The notes beneath the pieces are model-generated. The model searched no databases. It was given only the letters and a program-made list of their open reading frames with translations, and was not told where the DNA came from. Shown one piece after another: positions 29,164 to 38,351 of a DNA stretch of 64,000 nucleotides. This stretch comes from an uncultured Lachnospiraceae bacterium (GTDB lineage: Bacteria; Bacillota; Clostridia; Lachnospirales; Lachnospiraceae), in assembly GCA_900317585.1 (NCBI GenBank), contig ONHG01000007.1, positions 50,417-114,416 on the forward strand, in the 5' to 3' direction. The position numbers and the translations under genes were made by a program. How positions within the stretch are numbered: the first letter of the stretch is position 1; each line of letters opens with the position of its first letter.

Positions 29164-32100
29164 TTAGCCTTTTGTGCTGGCATAAAATGCCTCAATCTGT
29201 GCCTGCTCTGCGTTAAGACCCTTTTCTTCCATCTGTACAATAGCCATCTGCATACGGTTGTAATCGTAAGGAATAACCTTCTTGAACTTAGGAAGATACT
29301 CACTGAAATGATCAAGGATTTCCTTACCCTTTTCTGAGTTTGTAAGTGTTACATGCTCTTTTATCATTTCCTTAAGCTCTAATACATCGTACTTGTTTGA
29401 GACCTCCTCAGTAAATACCATCTGCTTGTTGGTTCTCATGTAAAGATCATTGTCCTCATCAAGCACATATGCTATTCCACCGCTCATACCTGCTGCAAAG
29501 TTTTTTCCGGTCTTTCCAAGGATAACTACGCGGCCACCTGTCATGTACTCACAGCCATGATCGCCGACACCCTCAACTACTGCTGTTGCACCGGAATTTC
29601 TTACGCAGAAACGCTCACCGGCAACACCGTTTATGAAGGCCTTACCGCTTGTAGCTCCGTAAAGTGCCACGTTTCCGATGATGATATTATCATCCTTCTC
29701 AAACTTTACTCCTGCCGGTGGATATACGATGAGCTTTCCACCTGAAAGACCCTTTCCGAAGTAATCATTTGAATCTCCGACAAGCTCAAGTGTAAGTCCC
29801 TTAGGGATAAATGCTCCAAAGCTCTGTCCGCCTGCACCGTTACACTTGATGACAAATGTGTCGTCATCCAGAGTATCGTCATATTTCTTTGTAATCTCAG
29901 AACCAAATATCGTTCCGAGAGATCTGTTTGTATTTGTTACCTCAATCTCAATCGCACGCTTTTGTCCGCTCTCAAGTGCGCTCTTAAGCTGTGTCATGAT
30001 CTCAGTCATATCCTTTGTCTTTGAAAGTTCAAAATCATATACCTGCTTAGGATCGAAGATAACACTCTGCTTTTTGCCGTCAAACGGATTATTAAGCATG
30101 CAATCAAGGTCAATCTTTGACTGTCTCTCGCTTAGATTATCACGCTTCTTTAAGAGATCTCCACGTCCAACGAGCTCATCCACTGTCTTTACGCCAAGCT
30201 TTGCCATATACTCACGAAGCTCTTCAGCGATGAAACGCATGAAGTTCTCAACGTACTCCGGCTTTCCTGCAAAGCGCTTACGAAGCTCAGGGTTTTGTGT
30301 AGCAATTCCTGCCGGACATGTATCTAAGTTACATACTCTCATCATTACACAGCCCATTGTTACAAGCGGAGCTGTCGCAAAACCGAATTCCTCGGCTCCA
30401 AGACACGCTGCTATTGCCACATCACGGCCACTCATCAGCTTACCGTCTGTCTCAATTCTTACTTTATTTCTAAGACCATTCATAAGAAGAGTCTGGTGTG
30501 TCTCTGCAAGTCCAAGCTCCCATGGAAGTCCCGCATTGTGGATTGAGCTGCTAGGTGCGGCTCCTGTTCCTCCGTCGTAGCCTGAGATAAGCACTACCTG
30601 TGCTCCGGCCTTTGCAACGCCTGCCGCAACAGTTCCTACACCGGCCTCAGAAACGAGCTTGACTGAGATTCTTGCATCTCTGTTTGCATTCTTTAAGTCG
30701 AATATAAGCTGCTCCAAATCCTCGATAGAATAAATATCGTGGTGTGGTGGTGGAGAGATGAGTGCAACACCCGGTGTTGAAAGTCTTGTCTTTGCAATCC
30801 AAGGATAAACCTTCTTTCCAGGTAAGTGTCCGCCCTCACCCGGCTTAGCACCCTGTGCCATCTTAATCTGAATCTCCTGTGCGCTTGTTAAGTATCTGCT
30901 TGTGACACCAAAACGTCCTGAAGCAACCTGCTTGATTGCTGAGCAGCGGTTCTTTCCGTCTTTTCCGATTGTGAGACGATCCTTGTCCTCTCCACCTTCA
31001 CCGGTATTTGATTTTCCGTGCAGATGGTTCATGGCAATTGCAAGTGTCTCATGTGCTTCCTTTGAAATAGATCCGTATGACATAGCACCTGTCTTGAAAC
31101 GTGTCACAATTGAGTCAACGCTCTCAACTTCCTCGAGCTTGACACCCTTCTTAGGATAATTGAAATCCATGAGTCCACGAATGTTTGTATTTTTCTCTTC
31201 CTCGTCCACAAGTGCTGTGTACTGCTTGAACAGATTGTAGTCACCGCGCTGTGTCGACTGCTGGAGAAGATGAATTGTAGCCGGATTGTACAGATGGTCA
31301 TCAGCTCCGCTTCTCATCTTGTGTCTGCCCTTGCTGTCAAGTGTAACATCTGTCTCAAGTCCGAGCGGATCGTAGGCCGCAGAGTGAAGCTCATCCACAT
31401 CGTTCTCGATATCCTGTAATGTAATTCCACCTATACGGCTTACTGTATTTGTGAAATACTTATCAATAACACTCTTGTCAATACCGATTGCCTCAAAAAT
31501 CTTTGAGCCCTGATATGACTGGATGGTTGAAATACCCATCTTTGCTGCAATTTTTACGATACCTGTGATGATTGCATGGTTGTAATCATCGATTGCTGCA
31601 TAATAATCCTTGTCAAGCATATGCTCGTCAACAAGCTGCTTAACTGTATCCTGTGCCAGATAAGGGTTGATTGCACTTGCACCAAAGCCAAGCAGTGTAG
31701 CAAAATGATGAACTTCTCTCGGCTCTCCTGACTCAAGAATGAGAGAAAGAGATGTTCTCTTTTTTGTCTTTACAAGATACTGCTGCAATGCAGCAACTGC
31801 AAGCAGTGAAGGAATTGCAACGTGGTTCTCATCAACACCCCTGTCTGAAAGGATAATAATGTTGGCTCCGTCCCTGTATGCACGGTCAGCCTCTATATAA
31901 AGTCTGTCTACAGCTTTCTCAAGACTTGTGTTCTTGTAATATATAATAGGTAAAACCTCTACCTTAAAGCCATCTGCCTTTAAATTCTTAATCTTCATAA
32001 GGTCGGTGTTTGTAAGGATTGGGTTGTTAATCTTAAGTACACGGCAGTTTTCCGGCTTCTCCTCAAGCACGTTTCCGGCCTCACCGATATAGAGTGTGGT

Positions 32101-33717
32101 TGATGTGACAACCTCCTCACGGATTGAATCGATAGGCGGGTTTGTTACCTGTGCGAAGCGCTGTTTAAAGTAGTTGAATAACGGCTCCCTGTTACCTGAT
32201 AAAGCTGCAAGCGGTGTATCAGTACCCATGGCTGCTGTGCCCTCAACACCATTTTTAGCCATAGGAAGGATTGAATCCTTGAGTGACTCATATGTGTAAC
32301 CGAAGGCTCTCTGCATTCTCTGGCGCTCTTCCTTTGTATACTCAGGTACTCTCTGGTTAGGAATCTTTAAATCCTTAAGATTTACCATGTATCTGTCAAT
32401 CCACTCACCATAAGGCTGCTTGTCTGCATATCTCTCCTTGAGCTCATCATCATCTATGATTTTTCCTGCAACAGTATCCACAAGGAGCATCTTTCCCGGA
32501 CGGAGACGATCCTTTTTCACAATCTTTGTAGGGTCAATCTCAAGTACTCCGACCTCAGATGAAAGAATAAGGTAATCATCATCTGTCACATAGTAACGTG
32601 ATGGACGAAGTCCGTTTCTGTCAAGCACTGCTCCGACTAAATCACCATCTGAGAATACGATTGAAGCCGGACCATCCCATGGCTCCATCATTGTAGCGTA
32701 ATACTGGTAGAAATCCTTCTTCTTCTGAGTCATGATTGAATTGTTTGCCCATGGCTCAGGAATCATTATCATAACGGCAAGTGGAAGCTCCATACCACTC
32801 ATTACCAGGAATTCAAGCGCATTATCAAGCATTGCTGAGTCAGATCCTGCCGCATTGATAACCGGCAAAACCTTCTGGAACTCTTTTTTAAGCTTAGGAG
32901 ACTCCATGTTCTCCTCACGTGCTGACATCTTGTCAGAGTTTCCAAGAATAGTGTTAATCTCACCATTGTGTACGATAAATCTGTTTGGATGAGATCTCTC
33001 CCAGCTTGGGTTTGTATTTGTAGAGAATCTTGAATGTACTGTGGCGATTGCTGACTCATAATCAGGATCCTGTAAATCCATGAAGAACTGTCTGAGCTGC
33101 TCTACAAGGAACATTCCCTTATATACTATTGTTCTGCTTGAGAAGGAAACCACATATGTATTGTCGTTTGACTGCTCGAAAACACGTCTTGCAACATAAA
33201 GCTTTCTGTCAAACTCAAGTCCTCTCTCAACATCCTCAGGTCTCTTTACAAAGCACTGCATGATGCATGGCATACAGTCTCTGGCTTTTTTAGAAAGCTT
33301 ATCAGGCTCTGTAGGCACTTCTCTCCATCCGAGAAATTCAAGGCCTTCCTTCTCCACGATAACCTCAAGCATCTTCTTTGCCTGAATAGTCTTAAACTCA
33401 TCATTAGGGAAGAAAAACATTCCCACACCGTAATCTCTCTCATCTCCAAGCTCTATTCCAAGTGGCTTTGTAACCTTCTTAAAAAACTTATGAGAAATCT
33501 GAAGCAGGATGCCGACACCGTCTCCCGTCTTACCATCAGCGTCTTTTCCGGCTCTGTGCTTTAAGTTCTCAACAATCTTTAAAGCATTCTCGACTGTCTC
33601 ATGTGTTTTGATACCTTTGATATTTACTACTGCACCAATTCCACAGTTATCATGCTCATAGCGTGGATCATATAATCCCTTAGCTGTGGCTGTGCTTTCA
33701 TTCCATTGTTTACTCAT
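29164..33717 (-). CDS. gltB: Glutamate synthase (NADPH) large subunit
   Basis: Converts 2-oxoglutarate and glutamine to two glutamates. The order is a short propeptide (1-24), Cys25 as the glutaminase nucleophile (DNCGIGAVVNI), the class II amidotransferase domain (to about 400), the central domain, and the FMN-binding synthase domain containing GEGGEDKDRLT and KMAQGAKPGEGGHLPG, followed by ISGYDGGTGAAPSSS and the Fe-S motif CNLDTCPAGIATQ. The C-terminal right-handed beta-helix (GNVALYGATSGKAFINGVAGERF) completes it. Full length at 1517 aa. The upstream 320 bp is AT-rich without a recognised riboswitch. Confidence 0.98.
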   Translation of the reverse strand: MSKQWNESTATAKGLYDPRYEHDNCGIGAVVNIKGIKTHETVENALKIVENLKHRAGKDADGKTGDGVGILLQISHKFFKKVTKPLGIELGDERDYGVGMFFFPNDEFKTIQAKKMLEVIVEKEGLEFLGWREVPTEPDKLSKKARDCMPCIMQCFVKRPEDVERGLEFDRKLYVARRVFEQSNDNTYVVSFSSRTIVYKGMFLVEQLRQFFMDLQDPDYESAIATVHSRFSTNTNPSWERSHPNRFIVHNGEINTILGNSDKMSAREENMESPKLKKEFQKVLPVINAAGSDSAMLDNALEFLVMSGMELPLAVMIMIPEPWANNSIMTQKKKDFYQYYATMMEPWDGPASIVFSDGDLVGAVLDRNGLRPSRYYVTDDDYLILSSEVGVLEIDPTKIVKKDRLRPGKMLLVDTVAGKIIDDDELKERYADKQPYGEWIDRYMVNLKDLKIPNQRVPEYTKEERQRMQRAFGYTYESLKDSILPMAKNGVEGTAAMGTDTPLAALSGNREPLFNYFKQRFAQVTNPPIDSIREEVVTSTTLYIGEAGNVLEEKPENCRVLKINNPILTNTDLMKIKNLKADGFKVEVLPIIYYKNTSLEKAVDRLYIEADRAYRDGANIIILSDRGVDENHVAIPSLLAVAALQQYLVKTKKRTSLSLILESGEPREVHHFATLLGFGASAINPYLAQDTVKQLVDEHMLDKDYYAAIDDYNHAIITGIVKIAAKMGISTIQSYQGSKIFEAIGIDKSVIDKYFTNTVSRIGGITLQDIENDVDELHSAAYDPLGLETDVTLDSKGRHKMRSGADDHLYNPATIHLLQQSTQRGDYNLFKQYTALVDEEEKNTNIRGLMDFNYPKKGVKLEEVESVDSIVTRFKTGAMSYGSISKEAHETLAIAMNHLHGKSNTGEGGEDKDRLTIGKDGKNRCSAIKQVASGRFGVTSRYLTSAQEIQIKMAQGAKPGEGGHLPGKKVYPWIAKTRLSTPGVALISPPPHHDIYSIEDLEQLIFDLKNANRDARISVKLVSEAGVGTVAAGVAKAGAQVVLISGYDGGTGAAPSSSIHNAGLPWELGLAETHQTLLMNGLRNKVRIETDGKLMSGRDVAIAACLGAEEFGFATAPLVTMGCVMMRVCNLDTCPAGIATQNPELRKRFAGKPEYVENFMRFIAEELREYMAKLGVKTVDELVGRGDLLKKRDNLSERQSKIDLDCMLNNPFDGKKQSVIFDPKQVYDFELSKTKDMTEIMTQLKSALESGQKRAIEIEVTNTNRSLGTIFGSEITKKYDDTLDDDTFVIKCNGAGGQSFGAFIPKGLTLELVGDSNDYFGKGLSGGKLIVYPPAGVKFEKDDNIIIGNVALYGATSGKAFINGVAGERFCVRNSGATAVVEGVGDHGCEYMTGGRVVILGKTGKNFAAGMSGGIAYVLDEDNDLYMRTNKQMVFTEEVSNKYDVLELKEMIKEHVTLTNSEKGKEILDHFSEYLPKFKKVIPYDYNRMQMAIVQMEEKGLNAEQAQIEAFYASTKG

Positions 33718-34040
33718 AGGTTCTTCCTTTCCTAGTGTAAATTTGTTAACGGATAACTTATTAAGAAGTGAATCATTTCCTGTTTATGATTTTACAACTA
33801 TGAAAGCTCAATGTAAATAGTTTTTTTCTCGCTATTGTCTGATTATTTGATAACTTAATATTATAAAGTTATTTTTCTGAATATATTCGTATTTTTATCT
33901 TTTTCATAAGGTTATACGCACAATTTACTTTTTAAAATTCCAAAACTTTTTTCAATAACTCATGTTAAAAATCGCCCTTATAACAAATTGTGTCTGAATT
34001 GTGTATGTGTTACAGTAGCTTTTCATGTCTTATATCATAA
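33718..34040 (-). other. AT-rich upstream region of gltB
   Basis: No gene seen. A 23-nt inverted repeat (33850-33872, arms ATAACTT and AAGTTAT) contains TATAAT on the minus strand, but no good -35 stands at the right distance. The region may hold the gltB promoter and a regulator site; I cannot name the regulator. Confidence 0.35.
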
Positions 34041-34078
34041 AAAAATCAGCTATACTTTTTATTGTATAGCTGATTTTT
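34041..34078. terminator. Bidirectional terminator after the CPBP gene
   Basis: A perfect 15-bp stem AAAAATCAGCTATAC (34041-34055) with its complement (34064-34078) and an 8-nt loop. A and T runs on both sides let it work in either direction; on the minus strand it ends transcription of the CPBP protease gene. Confidence 0.85.
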
Positions 34079-34089
34079 ATAAACATCCA

Positions 34090-34169
34090 GTAACTATCCT
34101 AAATCACATTGCTCATATTCGTAAAACTGCACGATACTCGTATTTTGTCTGCGCTCCGTTTTGCTCCTG
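34090..34169. repeat. Diverged partial copy of the 54232-54427 element
   Basis: It starts GTAACTATCC and contains CATATTCGTAAAACTGCACG, ATACTCGT and a later TTTTGCTC, matching in order the left half of the MITE-like element (GTAACTATTC, CATTCGCAAAACCGCACG, ATACTCGT, TTTTGCTC). The right terminal repeat is missing. It ends at the CPBP stop codon. Confidence 0.6.
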
Positions 34170-34949
34170 CTAAACAGTTCCTTCTGTGTGCTTCGCATAA
34201 TAATAAAATATCACAATACCAATACCAAGGCACATGACAGATACCACCCATGCCATTACACTGCCATCAACAGTCCACTTCAAAATGCCGGTCTCTGTCC
34301 TTATAACAGCAAACGCATTTGCGGTAATATGACCAATCATAGCCGCATACACATGCCCTGACTTATACATAAAAGCAGCAAGCACAAGGCCAAGTAAAAA
34401 CGCATAGACAAACTGCACTATATTAAAATGAATGAACCCAAACAAAAGTGCCGACAAAAATACCGCCTGTGGCACATTCATTATTTTGCGCATATTTCCA
34501 AATACAATGCCTCTGAAAACGAGCTCCTCCATAATCGGAGAAAGAATTGCCGAGCCTATCAGCTCAATTACAAGAGTGCTTGCATAAAAGCTCTCATTCG
34601 CCCTGGCATATCCTTCTGAGAGCCCGATAAGCGGTGACATGGTGATGATATTATTGAGCGCAAATGAAATGAAAAGTGTAATCACAATCACCCAGAGCAC
34701 ATTTATAAAAAGAGCCCTGTCTATCCTTGGTTTTTTAACAAACATCTGCTGTGTCGGCTTATAGCTTGCAAAATACATAAATGGTATTGTAATTGCTGCA
34801 GATATTATCTGCGCTATCATGTATGTCGAAGCTGTGTGTCCGATAAACGCAAAAATAAAGTACATTGCGCTCAGAAAAACAATGTAGTAAAGCACAATCG
34901 GGACAATTATCTCCCACACTATCACTCTTAATTTTAAATTCTTATTCAT
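34170..34949 (-). CDS. CPBP family intramembrane glutamic endopeptidase
   Basis: Integral membrane protein of 259 aa with about seven to eight hydrophobic segments. Motif 1 EELVFRGIVFGNM and motif 2 SALLFGFIHFN contain the paired glutamates, arginine and histidine of the CAAX-protease/bacteriocin-processing family. In Gram-positives such proteins often give immunity to or mature a peptide, but no peptide gene is seen nearby, so the substrate is unknown. It is followed by a bidirectional terminator and a repeat fragment. Confidence 0.88.
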   Translation of the reverse strand: MNKNLKLRVIVWEIIVPIVLYYIVFLSAMYFIFAFIGHTASTYMIAQIISAAITIPFMYFASYKPTQQMFVKKPRIDRALFINVLWVIVITLFISFALNNIITMSPLIGLSEGYARANESFYASTLVIELIGSAILSPIMEELVFRGIVFGNMRKIMNVPQAVFLSALLFGFIHFNIVQFVYAFLLGLVLAAFMYKSGHVYAAMIGHITANAFAVIRTETGILKWTVDGSVMAWVVSVMCLGIGIVIFYYYAKHTEGTV

Positions 34950-35012
34950 GAAATCCCGTTCCTATCTACTGTTTATAACCTCAGGTCTCAATGCATTGCA
35001 TTTTCATAAAAG

Positions 35013-35666
35013 CTAATCGAAAAGCTTGGAAAGTACATCAGGAAGCTGCCTTATATCATCTATCACTGCTTTTGCACCGGCACTCACCATCTCGTTAACC
35101 TCTCCAAAGCCAAAGCTTACCGCTATGCTTGGCACATTGACACGATTTGCTCCCTCGATATCAAACATAGTATCTCCGATTAAACACATCTCATCCCTTG
35201 GAATGTCTGACCACCGGCGCATCACCTCGTTAAGCACCTCTTCCTTTGTATCTATCCTGCCGTCAAATGTAGCTCCGACCACCTCATCAAACATATCAAG
35301 TATTCCAAAATGCTCCAAAATACGCTCACACGATCTTTCCGGCTTCGATGATGCAAGTCCTATCCTATAGCCGGCTGCTTTAAGCGCCTCTATGCATTCC
35401 TTTACTCCCGGAAAAAGCGAACATTCAAATATACCTATTTTGTTATAGCGCTCTCTGTACTTTTCGACCGCTTCAAGTGCCCTCTCCTTAGTAAATCCGT
35501 AATGCTCCATAAATGTGTTTATGAGCGGCGGTCCTATAAAGAAAAACAGGCTGTTTCTGTCAGGCTCATCTATGCCAAAGTGTGAAAGTGCATATTGTGC
35601 CGACTTTGTGATGCCCTCTGATGAGTCAATCAGCGTTCCATCCAAATCAAATAATATTGCTTTCAT
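35013..35666 (-). CDS. HAD-IA hydrolase, phosphoglycolate phosphatase-like
   Basis: A 217-aa HAD phosphatase with motif I FDLDGTLIDSSEGI, motif II GLASSKPERS, the lysine of motif III in DGRIDTKEEVL and motif IV MCLIGDTMFDIEGA. The C1-type helical cap (FIGPPLINTFMEHYG) fits the phosphoglycolate/pyrophosphate phosphatase group. The real substrate is not deducible. It follows the VWA gene by 34 bp on the same strand. Confidence 0.88.
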   Translation of the reverse strand: MKAILFDLDGTLIDSSEGITKSAQYALSHFGIDEPDRNSLFFFIGPPLINTFMEHYGFTKERALEAVEKYRERYNKIGIFECSLFPGVKECIEALKAAGYRIGLASSKPERSCERILEHFGILDMFDEVVGATFDGRIDTKEEVLNEVMRRWSDIPRDEMCLIGDTMFDIEGANRVNVPSIAVSFGFGEVNEMVSAGAKAVIDDIRQLPDVLSKLFD

Positions 35667-35700
35667 TTGTTATCTCCATTGCTTTAAATTTATTGTACTT

Positions 35701-37455
35701 TTAATTAAAATGCCAGGTCAGTATCTCATTTAACACACGTCCGACAGCATCGGCAAACTCGTTAATACTCTTTATCTTCACTAGACTTCTGCCGAATATC
35801 TTTGTTGCAAGCTCACTGTCATGCGCACTTCCCATGAAGATGCCAATTACGTCTATTCCATGGTTTTTAAGCCTCTGCACCTCATTTACGGTGTCCTTAA
35901 CAGCAAGAGCATCAGTGTACTCCCTGTCCTTATAAAAGGCTCCCTCCCCTGCTATCTGATCATCCTGGGGACTTGCATCCGAAAACATGAAAAGTAACTT
36001 CCTGGGCTTTGGACTTAGCTCCATCAGATGTGATGCCGCGCGCAGAGCAAGGCCATCCCTGTTATTTCCTGCCGCAACAAAATGAAATAATTCATCCTCC
36101 ACACCATAATCATCATATTCCTTAAAAATATGCATCACCGTGTAGCCTCTTATGCTGCAGTATGAGTAAATCTGCACCGGTATGCCACAATTAGTCAGGC
36201 TCTTTGACAGTACATATGCCTGTGCCGCTATCTTCTGCTGCATCTGTTTTCTGGAAGAAGACGCATCCATCAGTATGTCTACAGAAAAGCCCGGCGTCTC
36301 CACCTCATCTTTTCGCTCAAAAACACGCGGATTGTCCAGATAAAGGGCCTTCCATACTCTCGCAGGCTTTATACGACCGTGTGTTGAAGCATCCATAAAT
36401 GTCTCATCTGCCGTCTCCAGGTGCATTCTAAGGCTTTCTGTAAGTCTCCTTATACTGTTTTGATACACTGCCATGTTTTTTTCAAAATGCTCTTTATTCT
36501 TGTCGTATTGCATGGCTGTCTCTTTTGTAAATGCAAGAATTTCCCTGCGCTCTCTTTTGTTGTCAATCTCATCAGGTACAGTCTGCTTTTTCTCCGATGA
36601 AATACCTCTGGTAAAAAGCAAGTGACAGTTTTTGTGATTTCCTACACAGAGTTTTTTCTCCATCTCGGCCTGCTGCCTGTCAGAATACATGCTTTTTCCA
36701 AAGCAGGCTGTCACATACCGCTTCGCTTCTATTGGATCTTTCTGCAGTGCAAACTGCAGCAGATATCTCTTTGAATGCTCCATAGACAAAGCTGCTGTGT
36801 CCGAGGCCATATTTTTATCATAAAAGCTATTCGCTCTGACATACTGTGTGCTGACTTTTCCTATTGAGTGAAATGCTCCTGCTACCTTCTGTAAAAAATA
36901 TATACCCTGTGGCTTTGCCACCTTTATCGGCTTATACGAGAAATACTTCCACAGATTTTCTCTCGTTTTCACTATAATCTCATCCGTTGTCATATCAGGT
37001 GTAAAACAAAAAGCATGCAGTATCTCTTCATCCTCTTTGCAAAGGCCTGATGGCTTTCCAAGTATCTTTCTGCAATGTGCATTTCTGATTATATCAATCC
37101 TCGAATACTCCCTGTTTTTATTGACTCCTGCAAGGCTCTTTTTCGCGTACTCAAGCCTTAAATCATATAAGGCAGGCCTCGTTTGTCTCTCCTTTTCATA
37201 CAGGGCATTTTCCAAACCTATCCATAAAAGACCCTCATAAAGCATGGCGTTTTTTCCTGTCAGCTGATTGAATAAGGCATCTATCTTGTCATGCTCATAC
37301 CACTTGTATTCAAGCCCAATAATCAGATTCAGATAAATATCAGCGGATCCATCAGGTGCAAATGCCAGAAAAAGCGGCTCTATGTCATAGTCACAGGCCG
37401 CCATCCATATGAAGTTTCTTGCTCTTTTTGCTTCCTTTATATCCTGTTCTTCCAT
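35701..37455 (-). CDS. VWA-domain protein paired with a MoxR ATPase
   Basis: A 584-aa soluble protein. The C-terminal part is a von Willebrand A domain: strand SVDILMDASSSRKQMQQ with MIDAS residues D397-x-S399-x-S401, then LLFMFSDASPQDDQ and GIDVIGIFMGS, ending near residue 575. The N-terminal 380 residues are helical, with no recognised domain, but carry a conserved-looking RVWKALYLDNPRVFE linker just before the VWA. The pattern of a large helical part plus C-terminal VWA next to MoxR recalls NorD/CoxE-type partners that help metalloenzyme assembly. No client enzyme is nearby. It overlaps the MoxR gene by 19 bases. Confidence 0.8.
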   Translation of the reverse strand: MEEQDIKEAKRARNFIWMAACDYDIEPLFLAFAPDGSADIYLNLIIGLEYKWYEHDKIDALFNQLTGKNAMLYEGLLWIGLENALYEKERQTRPALYDLRLEYAKKSLAGVNKNREYSRIDIIRNAHCRKILGKPSGLCKEDEEILHAFCFTPDMTTDEIIVKTRENLWKYFSYKPIKVAKPQGIYFLQKVAGAFHSIGKVSTQYVRANSFYDKNMASDTAALSMEHSKRYLLQFALQKDPIEAKRYVTACFGKSMYSDRQQAEMEKKLCVGNHKNCHLLFTRGISSEKKQTVPDEIDNKRERREILAFTKETAMQYDKNKEHFEKNMAVYQNSIRRLTESLRMHLETADETFMDASTHGRIKPARVWKALYLDNPRVFERKDEVETPGFSVDILMDASSSRKQMQQKIAAQAYVLSKSLTNCGIPVQIYSYCSIRGYTVMHIFKEYDDYGVEDELFHFVAAGNNRDGLALRAASHLMELSPKPRKLLFMFSDASPQDDQIAGEGAFYKDREYTDALAVKDTVNEVQRLKNHGIDVIGIFMGSAHDSELATKIFGRSLVKIKSINEFADAVGRVLNEILTWHFN

Positions 37456-38255
37456 ATGTATATATTTAAGCCCTTTTCCATCATACCAATTGAACCAATG
37501 AGACCACGCAGATCAAGTGCCTTTGATGATATCTCGCCATTCTCACACTTTGCATGCAGCTCAAGAAATACCTCCGCAAGCTCATTCGCACCTGCCTCTC
37601 GTATTGCAGGATAATGCTCCTTTATGAGCTTCACAAGGCTCTCTTTTGAAATCATAGGCATCCGGATTACCGCAAAACGTGATACAAGGGCCTCGTTCAG
37701 CTCCTTTGTGCCTGCGTAGCCGTAATTCATCGTGGCAATAAATCTTGTTGCCGGATGAAGCGACAGTCTGTCATAGCCCGGCACATCTATTGTACGTCTG
37801 AAATCAAGTGTGGCATGAAGCACTGCCATAGCCTCACTTTTTGCCATATTTATCTCGTCAAGCACTGCAAAGCCGCCTGTTTTTGCGGCTGTATACACAG
37901 GTCCCGGCCTGAAGGTTACTTCTCCGGCGCTAAACGTATCGGTTCCGATAAGTGATGCTGCATCCATATTTACGTGAAATGACACATCCCAGCGTGGTCT
38001 GTTAAATACACCTGCCAGATTCTCTGCGAAAAGATTCTTTCCTGTGGCCTTTTCTCCTACTAAAAGCAGATTTTCTCCACACAAAACAGCCGTTATAGCC
38101 TGCTCCCACACATCGCTTCCGTAATAAAACTGTGTAAGCACGGGGATTCTTGACTCATACTCCTTGTCCACCGGATACTGCGAGCGAAACTTTTCAATTT
38201 CCTTAATCAGATTTTCTGAAATGCCAAGCTCTCTTAATTTGTCCAACAAGCTCAT
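37437..38255 (-). CDS. MoxR-type AAA ATPase
   Basis: A 272-aa AAA+ ATPase of the MoxR/NorQ/CbbQ type. Walker A is GEKATGK73-N74, with asparagine where threonine or serine coordinates Mg in almost all P-loops. Walker B is FAVLDE134, sensor 1 lies in FIATMNYGYAGTKELN, and the arginine finger region is ALVSRFAVIRMP. Such ATPases act on a VWA partner, which is encoded immediately downstream with a 19-bp overlap. The ASCE core is otherwise complete, so the asparagine may be a subfamily trait and not proof of inactivity. Confidence 0.87.
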   Translation of the reverse strand: MSLLDKLRELGISENLIKEIEKFRSQYPVDKEYESRIPVLTQFYYGSDVWEQAITAVLCGENLLLVGEKATGKNLFAENLAGVFNRPRWDVSFHVNMDAASLIGTDTFSAGEVTFRPGPVYTAAKTGGFAVLDEINMAKSEAMAVLHATLDFRRTIDVPGYDRLSLHPATRFIATMNYGYAGTKELNEALVSRFAVIRMPMISKESLVKLIKEHYPAIREAGANELAEVFLELHAKCENGEISSKALDLRGLIGSIGMMEKGLNIYIWKNRI

Positions 38256-38351
38256 CGCTTCCTTTCATGTCAGATATTTTAACTGTTCCAGGCCATACAT
38301 ACTCAAAACCGTACACAGTTTATGCTTTACGTTATATTGTCATGCGATATA

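Noticed and set aside
32732-32992. Plus-strand frames opposite gltB
   Set aside because: Antisense shadows; no RBS and no similarity, while gltB is intact over 1517 codons.
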